Source of the DNA: Setaria digitata
Taxonomy: Eukaryota > Nematoda > Chromadorea > Rhabditida > Setariidae
Assembly (NCBI GenBank): GCA_003640385.1
Contig: RCAB01000022.1
Location: 248,001-312,000 of the forward strand
DNA: 64,000 nucleotides
Reading direction: 5' to 3'
The position numbers were made by a program, and so were the translations under genes. The notes under the pieces were generated by a model. That model saw only the letters and a program-made list of their open reading frames with translations. It made no database searches and had not been told where the DNA came from. Position 1 is the stretch's first letter. Every line of letters begins with the position of its first letter. Below, in pieces: positions 12,582 to 24,286 of this stretch.

Positions 12582-15500
12582 AACTTGAACTAAAATTTTT
12601 TAACTCAGTTCTATTCTCAGATCTTTTCTCACAAACCGTTTCCTACTTTAAAAGAACAGTAGTAAGATCGTCAGAATTGAAATTAAAAAAAGAATAGCAA
12701 TTTCAGAGGAAAAATGAAGTTATTCTATGGGATAATTTGCCAATTCTTTATCAGAATTCTGCTTGATTGGAAAATGTGTTATTATTCACTGCAAATTGTT
12801 TCAAATGTTAAGCTATGCGGAAATTACAAAATATAATATAAATTTGCCATAAACGATCCTTTTATCCACAAATCTTCATCAACCAATCAATTTCTTCTTA
12901 GTGGTCAGTTTTTCTATTAATAAAGTAATCGGAATTATGCCAGCTTTTTGTTTATCTTAATTTTATACCATAGTAATAATAAATTTTTAGTTTGAAAACT
13001 AAATTAATTTATAATGTTGTATCACAAGATTAATAACATTGTTTTTTAGTTTTGATAAGAAAAATTGTCAGTATCATATTTAAGATATAAGAGATAGTTG
13101 GTACTGATGATTATAGTGGTAGCGATGATAATAGTGATAACAGATACTAATGATAGTCATTTGGGAGTGTTTTCTGAACAATTATTTGAAATTGAAGAAT
13201 AATTTATCGGGACACTATAGTAGGAGAGATAATAGGCCTGACGGTAATGTAATGATGATGAGGGAAGAAGACTGCTACTGATGGCACTCGGTACTTGGCT
13301 TTCCCGGGCTGAAAGTAGCAAGGAAACTGGAGAATACCTCAAGGCCAAACCTAATTGCCCGATGACAACCGGCAACCATTCTTAGTTTACCTCAATGAGC
13401 ACTTAACCAAATCGTCCTATTCATTGCGAAGTTCCTATTGTGAGGGACTATTTCAATCTTTAATTTGAAATATTATTTACAATTTTAAGAACTGATTTGA
13501 TTCGGGTAAAAGATAATTAATTATGTATAACCAATTGATTAGCTCTTGCATCGTAGACTTGACAGTTTAGTTCAATTCAAATTTTAATTCAAATGTCAAA
13601 ACAAATAGATTGAATATGAATGAATGAACTGTTTCAGTATGATACAATATGGATTATGCCGGAAATTCCTACTAGAATTCTGCTCAATTAATACGTAATT
13701 AATCATCCGAAAAATTATTATCGCTAAAGAAGCTTATGAGCTATTTTTGATAACTTAATGAGTTAGATATACGCTAACTCAAATTTAGAAAAAAAGATAA
13801 GTTTTACAAAAGAACAGAAATATTGTTATCAAAACTACTCAAAATAAATATATTTTAAATTACTGTTGTGAGAAGAAGGGAGTACGGCCTGGAGAGTAAA
13901 ATGAAAGGAAGTTATGGGAAAATTACTGAATTTCTTCAATAGTTTTTAAAAAAACAAACGATTTATATAGGGAACGAGCACTGATTGGATATCATCTGAA
14001 TGAATCAATCTATTATTCGATCTTTCATTCAATCGATCAGCAAAGGAAAAAACACTTGGAAACAGTTCTGAGGTCATTTCTTGCGAAGGGAAAACACTGC
14101 TTTTACTATATCATAACTGCGGGACAAGAGAAGGAAGAAATTGTGAAGGAGAAATGTCATCGAATTAAGACAATAAAAAAACATTTCCAGTTTGTCTTCG
14201 CTAGATGCTGTTTGCGTTTGTTTGGTACTTTTAAATGAAAAACTTCTCAACTAAAGCAACAGTATCTGTCTTCGAGAATTCAAACAAAACTCCCATGAAA
14301 TTTACTCGAAAATTAAAGCGAAGTTTCATCTTATTTATAAGTACACAAATATTATTTAATTGACATCCTTCCGGTAAAATATGCTTTGGCTTGTCCATCC
14401 TGAATTCATCGTCCTCTTATGTCATTAATTCACCTAAGTCCAATTCAAGTTACGTAATATTGTTTAGTGCAATAAAAAGGATTATTAATCGATTAACTTG
14501 ATAGATTCATCAAGTTGTTTGAAATTTTAAAATGACAGAAAACTCTCCCTTTTATATGAAAATAAAAAATACTGAGACAATTTGCAGCAAAATTTTCGAG
14601 CGGAAATCTAAAAAAGAACTTTTAAAACGTATGGTTTTCCTTAAATATGATAAAAGGAAATTTGAATTTGACTAGAAATTCTCTTACTGGAAGATTCAAA
14701 GCTACTGATGGTAAACCTGTCCCACATTATGCTGCGAATTCATTCACTCTTTCGGCAAATTAGCAAAGAAAGTTTCATTCAAAGGGGAAAATTTAATTTA
14801 GAAACAAATATGAAAACGTGTACATTGACAGAAGGGACATAAGTCCCTGTACGTAATGTAAAAGAGGGATATGACGGAAATAGAGAAACAAACAAATCGG
14901 AAAATCTTTTCTCAAACGAATTTTACTACACCGTATATGAAAGCAAGGCACAGGAGGATGAATAAAATGCACCTGAAGAAAATTTGATCCGTCCGACTAA
15001 ACATCTGAATTATTGGATCCTTATCCTCAAGCTTATAATGGGTCAATTTTAAAAAACATTTCACACGATTGGAATCTGAATACGTGCGAATGGCCATCCC
15101 CACTCTGAAGATTTCGGATGGATGTCTGCACAGATTCTGATCAGATTTTGTATGACTGATCATTCAAGTGCCGAAAGTATTATGAGAGTTTCACTTACTC
15201 GCACAGATTTCACACTTCAAAATAAGCATTTCTTCTGATTACTATTATAGCTACGGCTTTAACCTCGAAACGTTCATGTTATAATGATGGTATTTCAAAC
15301 TACAAATTTTAGAATTTTGGAGTTCGACGTTCTTGGAATAAATGAAATGTCGGTTTGAAGTTATGTCAACTAAAAGGCAAACCAGGCAAAAGATGTATGT
15401 GAAGGATGGAAGGAAATTGAAAAAAAAAGTTGATACTTGAATATTTCGAGACATAGAAGCATAAAAATTGAATTAAGAGTTCTGCACCCATAAAATACGA

Positions 15501-16919
15501 TCTTATTTCGAAATCTTGCATTATTGAGACAAAATGCTTCCGACAAGATGAATTTCCAATCACTACAAATCATTTTTCCGACAAAATTTAAAATTTCATG
15601 ATGACTTCCCGCTTCGAATTCATTTGTTGCAGAAGCGCATTTTTCTTCATTTTCTGTAGTACTAAATGCTTTACAGAAAAAAAGCACGGAATATGGAATG
15701 AAACACGGAAAGTCTAAAGACTACAACAAAAGAATCAAACGCAAACACCTGTATTCACATAAGTATCTAAAAAACTGCCGCCTAAAGGTAATAACATAAA
15801 TGAAGCAAAGATTTCTTCATTTTCTCACAAATTATACACCAACGTAACAATCACAGGGGATTATCTAATTTCCTATAAAACTTTAGTTAGCACAAAAAAA
15901 AGCCTTGTCAAATTTTTCGTTTTATTTAAGAATGTAATTAGTAGATCACCTACTAATCCACTCATAAGCAACTTATTTTCAAATGCCATCTGTCATCTAT
16001 TTCTGTCTTGACTTAGAACGCTTGACAAATCAATTTGCCTTTTATTTTTTGCAAAAAGAATTCGCATTTCATTAGCATCAGCTACATAATCCTTAAGTGA
16101 CATATATTAAAGAACTTTTGTAAGGAACAACAATTAGAAACATGTAAATATCCTAGATGTCAGTGTGAATTGGAAATTGGATCAGAACACAATTTGAATT
16201 CCAAAAGTTATGAATTGTTAAAATATGCGCAACCATCAGTATCACCTCCCATAAATAGTTGAATTGGTAATATATAAGTTAGGTTTCACATAAACCAATT
16301 TTTTTTAGGATCAACCAGCAGACAAACTCAGATAATCCCCATAAAACCGATTTCTTTTAATACAAAATGCATAATACACCTTTTCAATCATCTGCTAGTA
16401 TTCATCTTAGGCTAGGATTATCCATTTACGAAGAAAAATAATGTTGTGATGTAAGAATTTTGATTTCGATTCTCAAAGATAGTGGACACTTGAATGCTCT
16501 TCCAACCTCTGGGTGGACATAGGGACATTACACTTCCTAAACTTATACAGTCAAAATCAATCGACTAAATTCTGAAAACGATTTAGTCCTTACCAAAAAA
16601 AAACTGCTTATAAATCATTATAACCACTATAGAGTGTTTAATACGCCAGAAATTATCTGTCTACGCAGAAAAATAACGTTGGCAAAGCATTTTCAAAGAA
16701 ACACCTACGCAAATCTTGTGCCGTTAGGAGATCCTTCTCTTAGGAAACCAGAAAATTTAGGAATTACCATCTTCATTTTAAAAATTTTTGCCATAGAAAC
16801 ATAATCAACCAATTCCAACAGAAATAAAACCTAGAAAGCGTTCCCTTCTATCTGACGAGATAAAAATAGAACAATATGTACAAATTTCAAAACTTTTGCT
16901 CAAATTTTGACAGAAAAAT

Positions 16920-19918
16920 TTAAATTTTTGCAGTGAACCAACACGATACGGATATGCTAGGATCAAGTGCAAAAACATAGTGCCAAAATCCAGCTGGTAT
17001 ATATAAACATTCACCAGCATATAATGTACAATCAAAGACATGAGCTTCGCTAAAACGTGGGAACTTCGTCATATCTGGATGCTGCACATCAACCTGCAAA
17101 CCATTAAGCATTGATGAAATAATTCCAAATGTTTGCTCTTTTCTACAACCAAAGTAAAAAAGTGTGGGTCTGGATAGTTTTCTGAAAAAGCAATAAATTT
17201 AATAAACAGATACTTTAATTTAACAGTGCTATTTGTATTTGATCTGATAAGAACATAATAAAAACTTTATATCGTAACCAACACATAAAGGCCGCTGCTA
17301 TGTCCCAAAAGAAAGGTTTGGGTTTGGTTTTAAATAAATCAGTTATTTCTTATACACAAAAGAAATCACAAAGCAGAAAGCAAACCTGACTAGTGTTGGT
17401 TAAAATTCCGTCCTTTCGAGGATACACCTTCTCGCTTTCAACAGCAGGAACCATTCGTAAAAATTTTCGACCAACTATCTGAAACATCTAAATTTTACAT
17501 ATCCATCCAAACAAATATCTATTTGATCATTTCAGCTCTCATTAGTATCACAAAATCTTATCAAAAAAAAGATGCGTTCAGCTGTAGACAAAAGCTGACA
17601 TTACTTTACTGAAATATAATGGGATAAAAAATCATCACCTGACAAAATATGTTACTTTTAGGATCGAAATGCAACGGTGATACAGTCCCTGCTGGCCCAA
17701 TCCAAATATTCAGATCGACGTTGTCGATTTCATCTTCTCCAAACGCGCAGTAATCAGGAATGACAATATCATCCAAGAGTTCCGGAACTTGGTCAAATAA
17801 GCGATGTTGCGCCAAATAGCCCGGACCTTCTAAACTCTACAAATCTGAACAATTATTTAATTTGTACTTATAAATAAATTAGTTATAATCTTGCTAAGAA
17901 GCATGAAACCTAAGATTTTCGTATCGCCAGAATGACTAGTTTTGAACTTTAAAACTTGAATAGATTTTTCACCGTGTTATTCACAGAATGGAAAATAACT
18001 TTCCAGTGCTCAGTACCATAGACGAAATACATCATTTCTTAACAAATGGCCAATGAAAATGAAAAAGTTGCAAGATACTGTTAATTTTATGAACGTAAAA
18101 ATAAAAAAATTGAGCGGCTTCAGCAAATTTACTCGTATTAAAATATATCCCTTATAATTAACTATTCATATAAACTTCATAATTTCAAAATGTTGTTAGC
18201 AAAGTGAAAACATATCACACCTCATCTTCTATGAATTTGTCAGTGAAATCATGAAAAGTCATCAAAGTTTGTTTCCATCCACTGTCAGCGTAACTACTGC
18301 CGATTTCAACAGGCACTGTACGATGACCAATAATCTCGTTAAAGTAAGAGAAGCTAAAAAAAAAAAAAAAAAAAAAAAAAATAAAACATTCAAAAATAGT
18401 AAATGAAAGTTCGAACTCCACTCACCTTTCTTTTAAAGATTTGCTTTCAAACCTAAGATGATGTAATATGATGAATTCTGGAGTATTTTTAAAGAAAAAA
18501 GAAAAATAGCCCAGATAATGCGACACCTTACTTCCATTTTGTAAATGCAGGCCACTGGTTTACGAGTCCTCTTATGACAACTGGTTTTTGATTTTCTATA
18601 ATCTTTAACATTTCTTCAAACGATGGAAGCTCATAAACATCAACATTAATTGAATTTGGCAAAGCAGCTGGCGATTGCAAAAGTTTCTGTGTCTGTAAAG
18701 GGGATATAAAAACAGCGTTTGGAATATCAAAAAGTTGAATTACAAAAAATTTTTGGGTTTTTTTACCGTTTTTATGGGAGATGCAAGTTTCTAAGGAAAA
18801 ATAGGTGTCAAGTCACTTAAGAACAAATAATTATTAGTTCCTGGTAAGTTTTATATTGATGAACTTTTGGCTTACTTTTACAAAAACGGGTTTTAACGGT
18901 TCTCTTAAGCAGGAATGTAAATGATGCGCAAACTTTGATAACGAAAAACCATCAATATCACGACCCATTATCAAGCCCATGTCACAAGCATGGAGAGCTT
19001 TCTAGAATATGTGCTTGTATTCAAGTAACATAATTATGTCTAAAATTACCATATTTATAATAATGGCATATGCTTTCACTAAACAATTAAGAACAGCTAC
19101 GAAAAAAACGCAACATAGATCATTATTATTGCGAAAATGAAAATGCTCACCTTTGTTTGATTTTCAAACTTCAAACGTACTGCTTTGCACAACATAATAC
19201 TTGCATAAAAAACTCTCCAAGCTTCATCAACTTTTGCATAATGGCCAGTATTCAGTTTCTCCCAAACTAAAGAAGTTAGAAAATCTTCCAGCTGCTCGCT
19301 TCGTATAAAATTGTTTACTAATGTTGCTCGAGCACACTCTTTTAAAGCCCGAATCAGCGAGTGACCAACAACTACTTCGTCTAGTAAGTGCTGCAGATGC
19401 AACAGCCTAGGGATTTTTTTTTCCTAAAATAAATGCATATGTTTCATTTTATTAAAATATTTGGCACTTTTTGCCCTTAAAACAAATAACAGCTGAATGA
19501 AATAATGATTGAATTAAAAATGACAGCATCAGACAGAATGTAAGCATTTTTTTCATATCAGCTGCATAAAGAGTTGAAGCGATGACTGTAAAGAAATAGG
19601 AAGATTGCTAACTAGACTTGCCAACATTATCAAAGTTGAGTTTTAAAGTATAAAGCAAACTTTTGCACGGAAAGGAAAAATTTTAAACATGCTTTCACAT
19701 TTTTGAAATTGCAAACTTTGAAAACTAAAGTATCAATAAATGTAAATTTTTTTGAATGTAAATATAATTAGACCTACCTTGAATGATATAATAGTTTCTT
19801 TCATTCTTTCCATAACTAACGGGTCTAAGCATCCACCCAATGTATATTTATGTTCAATGTTGCTATTTTCCCATAAAAGCAATGTAGATAATTTGTCTTG
19901 ACGCGGAAAATAAAACAT
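16920..19918 (-). CDS. jmjd-5: JMJD5/KDM8-type JmjC 2-oxoglutarate oxygenase
   Basis: Complete gene, 449 aa. Exons: 19918-19778, 19423-19151, 19001-18876, 18790-18767, 18692-18532, 18452-18426, 18353-18221, 17836-17639, 17478-17386, 17093-16920. All phases agree. The C-terminal half is a JmjC domain close to animal JMJD5: [27 protein letters not shown] and [12 protein letters not shown]. Iron ligands are His351, Asp353 and His430; the 79-residue spacing equals that of human JMJD5 (His321/His400). The 2-oxoglutarate lysine is Lys366 in GRKF. The N-terminal half matches the helical JMJD5 region (CDMGLIMG). The family hydroxylates arginyl residues; histone demethylase and protease roles are disputed. 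The ATG sits 3 nt after a strong TTTTTTGCAG acceptor, which suggests spliced-leader addition. It lies 172 nt downstream of the GNAT stop. Two micro-exons (24 and 27 nt) are unusual; the 24-nt one is the least certain. Confidence 0.95.
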
Positions 19919-19933
19919 CGTCTGCAAAAAACG
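19919..19933 (-). promoter_or_regulatory. Probable spliced-leader trans-splice acceptor
   Basis: On the minus strand a pyrimidine-rich TTTTTTGCAG is followed by ACG and then the JMJD5 ATG. No coding exon can be joined to it, so I infer a trans-splice site in an intercistronic region, as is typical for downstream genes of nematode operons. Confidence 0.6.
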
Positions 19934-20093
19934 AGCGGTTAGACTTAAATTAACATAATTAGGCACCGAATGAAAAAAGCAAACCTGTTGTTATTTTCTG
20001 CTATATTAAAGAAAAAACTAAGTCTAAAAAAAGGAAAAGAAAACTAATTCTGTTTAAAAAAGAAAATAAACTGATCCATCCGAAGCAGGTTGT

Positions 20094-20751
20094 TTAATCG
20101 GAAAAAGAAAGTACTTTATGTAAGATATTAGCGTCAATAAATTCATCGGATACCACCATAAAACCAAGCTGTTCGTAGAACTTGACTACATTCAACTGAG
20201 AATGTATCACCAAAAGCTTTGTAACATACAATCGTTCTGCTAATCTGATTGCATATCGACATATTTGATGCCCAATGGTTCGTCCTCGCCAATCATAAAA
20301 AGAAAATACCGAATTTCTAGTTCCTTATATTAAACGGAATAAAAATCCATATGACTTAGACTGACTTAAGAGAGAACTGAACATAACTTTGACACGATGC
20401 TGTGCCATATGGATTATCACCGGAAATAACGTGGTGTCAGTTTTCATAACTACAATTAATTTTTAGTGGAGCCGATAAAAATGAAAATAAAGATACCTTT
20501 CGAACAGCAACCTGCTCTAATTTGACGAAAGGATGAAGAGGACGTAGACGACAAGTAGCGATCACCGGACCATTACCTGCCCAACGAGCCACAACATGCC
20601 GACAGTTCTCATCCTCGTCATCGACTTTGAGCAATTCTTGCATACCGTACTCTTGACAGAATACTTCATGACGTAACAAACGACATTCTGTTAACAAACT
20701 TCCATTCTCCGTCACGTTAAAATCTCGAAGCGTCAGTTCGCATCCTATCAT
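20094..20751 (-). CDS. GNAT-family N-acetyltransferase
   Basis: Two exons, 20751-20497 and 20294-20094, give a 151-residue protein, the usual size of a single-domain GNAT. The N-terminal part has RLLRHEVFCQEYGMQ, resembling the substrate-side motif of ElaA/YjcF-like GNATs, then VIATCRLRP and LEQVAVRK (strand 4). Exon 2 begins DWRGRTIGHQICRYA, the acetyl-CoA pyrophosphate loop (R-G-x-T-I-G), and ends with YEQLGFMVVSDEF, the conserved final GNAT motif. It should transfer an acetyl group from acetyl-CoA; the substrate is unknown. The exon join gives a perfect domain and phase 0, but the intron ends in TTTTCTTTTTAT instead of AG. A minus-strand CCATAG lies directly before the ATG. It is the upstream gene of a probable operon with JMJD5. 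Confidence 0.82.
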
Positions 20752-20997
20752 CTATGGATTAACTTTCGTTCAAACCTTACTCGGCTTTTATACGCCTTAC
20801 GAAGAATCACATGGCAACTTTCTCCTAGCACGTAAAACCAGACGCGCAAACAAGCTACGAGCCGATTCAAAGAGGATAGTGGCATTTTGGAATGTCTCAT
20901 ATAAAAGAGGGAATGAAGGATATTGCTTATTGTTTATTATTGTATGACAGGAAATCAGTCCATTATCTAAGAGTTGCTCTTCTGAAAAAATAGACGA
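20752..20997. promoter_or_regulatory. Divergent intergenic region
   Basis: About 246 bp separate the GNAT ATG (minus) from the proposed ATG of the small plus-strand gene at 20998. A shared bidirectional promoter is an inference from layout; I see no clear core element. A minus-strand open frame crosses it but matches nothing. Confidence 0.35.
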
Positions 20998-21792
20998 ATG
21001 ACAGTTGAGGATGGTATTTCGGAAGATGAGGAGAGTGTGCAAATGTCATCGTGAGCAACTTTTTTTATAGGAGATTCCAGGAAGGAAGCGGGAGGAAGAG
21101 AGAGATATCCCTGTTTGGTACGTGGTTTTCCCTTAAGTTAAATTAGTAAGAAAGTAATTTATTTTCACTACTTCTCCTCTCTCTCTCTCTCTCTCTCTCT
21201 CAGTTCCAGCAGTATCATTATCTTCTCAAACAAAATCCACATTTCAGAACTAGTCGAATGATTTGATTAGAGTGAGGAATTTTTTCGGGGATTTTCAGGT
21301 TGGTGTCAGGTGCTCATACATGTCGAAGCTTACCATCACCTATTACCACCTGTTCTTCAGCAATAAAAAATGAGAGCCTCATTACTTCTCGTCCAGTACC
21401 GCCATATCGGGAAGAATATGAGGAAAAAAAGGATGAAGTCCGGATAACGGGCGGAACCGAAACAAACTGGGCAAGCAGGTTGAAAAGACGAGTACACAAT
21501 GAGGAAGTACTTTGTTTAATTGTAGAAATCATTGCAAAAAGAAGCTCCACTTTCAAAGTATACTAAATTAAAATGAACATTTATTGTCGATTAGATCAGT
21601 TATGGAGAAAGGATTGCCGATGATTTAATCAACGAATATTGTGATAAGTTGAATGCAGCATTAAGGAATCGATTTGATGGCATGCTGGCCATTCAGTACA
21701 TTGCTGTACGAGTTGATCATCATTCTTCCAATCATTCATTTCGTTATTACCTCAATTACAGTGGAAAAAGTTCACTTGATTTCTTTCCTTAG
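20998..21792 (+). CDS. Unrecognised small protein, possibly Tctex1-like
   Basis: A model of three exons, 20998-21050, 21299-21557 and 21595-21792, gives 169 aa with matching phases (2, then 0). The N-terminus is acidic (EDGISEDEESVQ), followed by a polar, probably disordered part (RPVPPYREEYEEKKDE). The C-terminal third predicts helix (NEEVLCLIVEIIAKRS), then an F-x-x-x-Y stretch, helix (ERIADDLINEYCDKLNAAL) and strand (MLAIQYIAVRVD). That order resembles the Tctex1 dynein light-chain fold, but the final strands do not match, so the family is a guess. The second intron would be only 37 nt, shorter than normal for nematodes. The region could instead supply upstream exons to the protease that follows. 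A CT repeat lies in intron 1. Confidence 0.4.
21177..21201. repeat. CT microsatellite
   Basis: An uninterrupted CT run of about 25 bp inside the first intron of the proposed small plus-strand gene. It would also serve as a polypyrimidine tract. Confidence 0.9.
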
Positions 21793-21920
21793 TGTAAAAG
21801 GATCAGCTGAGTTATCATTAATCAGTTAAGCAAGAGCAACAGTTAAGTTACTGATTCACAATATGAGTTCAAACCATATCATCTAATTAACCAAGTAACT
21901 AATTCGAAATCCGATTCTTT

Positions 21921-23446
21921 TTGGAAAATGAAGACTTGATTTCGCTTCTACAACACCAAATCTTACAACAGTGTCTTCTGAAATCTTCGCTGGAAACTCA
22001 GAATCAAAATCTTTTTCAGCTTGATCCACAAAATCTGGACAGGTTAATAAGTGGGAATAAACCAGTCCTTCAGATTCTTTTGGATCAAAAACGTGAGCAC
22101 TATGTGTTGGTTGAAAGGACACTTTTTGATGATACTATTATAGTCTTTGACTCTCTCGCCACTTCCAGAAAAAAAGCCAGAGATGCGGTAAGTCATGCGT
22201 TTGAAATCTTTTACTTATGATGTAATTTTTATGGGAGTTTGCACTAAGCAGCGTCAGTATTTTCGAAAAAAATGCTACTTCATCAGAAATGCAACAAACT
22301 ATTTCACAAACTGTTTGAATTTCTAAAATTTAAGTAAGCTTTAGTTAAATCGTGGATTAGCAGAGCAAATTTTCAATATGTTCAAACATTTATCATCGGC
22401 GGACATAGTGAAGGTACGATATGAAATTGCAATCGAAAAACAAGACGATATGTGGTCATGTGGCTTACGTACAGTTGCATACATCACGTGCCGAGCGTTC
22501 GATCGTGATCCTCAATGGTACATTCTTTCAATTTTAAAAATTAATAATACAAATTCCACTTCACGATATAAGGTAATAAGAGATATATTCAGCACAGTAT
22601 TTTCTAGCCACCAACTTTAGGCAGAATATCTTTATGAGTCCTTGAAAGAAATCCATACCTAAAATGTCTTTCGAATTTTTTTTCAATCAACAATAAAAGT
22701 TCTCCTAAACTCGATCAATCCCTTAAAAGAAACGCCCTTACCAGAAATCGAAGCTACCCATCGATGTAAAAAAAAAAAAAATCTTCAGCAATAAAAAGGA
22801 AAATCTTACCCAATCATATCTCTACAGCTATGTATTCAAAATGGAAAAAGTTTTCAAATATTTTTGCAATTTACTAAACGAGCGAAATCCGAATGCTGAA
22901 GAATTTCGACATGCGTTTCACCGATTTGGAAAGTAAGTTGGGAGAAATATTTGAAGGAGTAGACTGATAGATGTAAAATGGTTGAGATTCACCTTTATCT
23001 TCCCGAATACAAATGTATTAAAACAGTACACTTCTACTACTAAAAGTGTAATTCCTTAATAATGCAAATTACATTTATGTCAAAAAGATGGAACATATAG
23101 GCATATACATATTTCTGTGGCAATTAGCCTATTAGACTAATCCAGGGATAGAGGAACTGTAGATCCAAGTAACTCCAGATAGTCCACAACTTCTCCAAAA
23201 GTCCAAACGAACAACCAGAAGAGGAATTCTACGTTTCATTCTACGCATCCATCAATATCGAATTGGGCTAAAAGTTTTTTGGATCCCGATGACACGAACA
23301 AATATAAGAGACATGTTTTCAAAAAGCTATTCCTCTCTCCAGCTAAGAAAAGAAGATGTAAATCCCCTTGGCCTTCTTTTCAACTGAACAGTCTTTCAGA
23401 TGGAAGCATCATCATCTCAAAGCAGAAGAAGCAATCTTTAAAATAA
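21921..23446 (+). CDS. Ulp1/SENP-like (C48) cysteine protease, possibly degenerate
   Basis: Supported exons are about 21921-22187, 22366-22517 and 22828-22932, with a less certain last exon (about 23224-23446, basic KKRRCK tail). The catalytic layout of the C48 family is visible: His in KREHYVLVE, Asp in TIIVFDSLATS, then Gln and Cys in KQDDMWSCGLR, followed by a DRDP motif. The style (hydrophobic-x-Q-I/L-L before the His, V-x-DSL, Q-x(5)-CGL, helix, DP) is closer to proteases seen in mobile elements and proteins derived from them than to SENP8. Family members cleave ubiquitin-like modifiers or polyproteins. No in-frame ATG and no AG acceptor precede the first exon after the stop at 21900-21902, so the N-terminus is missing, starts at a non-ATG codon, or the copy is a pseudogene. 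Substrate unknown. Confidence 0.6.
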
Positions 23447-24265
23447 CAAAACAAGTGGATCATCAACTTCATATTGAAAATAGTGAAGTGCACGAAATGA
23501 ACATGTTAAGTGACAGCAGCACCACGTCTAGCGAGTGTCAAGAAGATTTGAAGGAAAGTGATAAGAAGCGCAACTGGAGAAGAATTTAATAGATGACAAC
23601 TACAAACAGTACATGAATTTCCACCCATATATTCACATTTCATATCAGAAAACTAGAAAATTAAAATATTTCTTCATACTGTGAAAAAAAGTACCTGTGA
23701 CAAGGCAGCGAAATTTGGATCACTTGGAATGGAAATAATTTAACTTATGGTGGACCTAATAGTTATACCATTTATTTTGTTCTTCCGTCCCTCATATCCC
23801 TTTTTATTCGCTTTCCATACCACACACCATAAAAGGAACCGGAGAAGGTATAAATATAGAAGCAGTATAAAAGTACAGTGTCTTCAACCCACAGTGTTAA
23901 ATGAAGTAGACGTCATGCCTGATGACAGCCTCACCTCATATGAGCACCACACACGCCGAGAAACAACCCTCCAACAGTTTACGTCAGTTTACGTCAGTTT
24001 ACGTGGTGGAACCGTAAAAAAATAGCATTTTACGGTTGGCCGTTGTTTGCAAGGCAAAGATGGGCTGCAGTTCATTTTCACGGAAGTTGTGACTCTCGCC
24101 ATCTCATGATCATGGGACTGAAGACTGTGGTTTAGTCACTAGATATTAGTTGGTGGAGAAATGTGGGGTTTTAAGCTTTCATGACATATGTGAACTCGAA
24201 GAGTATAAATACGAGTAATGCGTGCATATCTGAGGCATATATTTTATGAATTTTAAGTTGATTAG
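23447..24265. other. Intergenic region between protease and thioredoxin genes
   Basis: I see no supported gene. An open frame to 23589 could be an alternative C-terminal end of the protease. At 23976-24004 a ten-base unit CAGTTTACGT is repeated three times. The surrounding 23.9-24.1 kb is less AT-rich than its neighbours and might be an old repeat. Confidence 0.4.
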
Positions 24266-24276
24266 TTTAATTCCAG
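24266..24276 (+). promoter_or_regulatory. Possible trans-splice acceptor before thioredoxin
   Basis: TTTAATTCCAG is followed by a 10-nt leader and the proposed ATG at 24287. No coding exon can be joined upstream, so spliced-leader addition here is plausible but unproven. Confidence 0.45.
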
Positions 24277-24286
24277 GCTATATGAA

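Larger units (their letters stand above)
1..16919. other. Long region without a supported gene
   Basis: This stretch left of the JMJD5 gene is AT-rich and full of stops in all frames. I saw no exon chain with matching splice phases and no recognisable protein family. It holds a TA-cored palindrome near 2.3 kb, two duplications abutting single N characters (2407, 2799), a degenerate five-base repeat near 7.3-7.5 kb and a TA run ending in an N at 12581. Isolated open frames at 3359-3859 (plus) and 6229-6717 (minus) are longer than most but match nothing I know. Confidence 0.6.

Noticed and set aside
20797..21042. 81-codon minus-strand open frame upstream of GNAT
   Set aside because: No family similarity; it overlaps the proposed first exon of the divergent gene and lacks splice sites joining it to GNAT.
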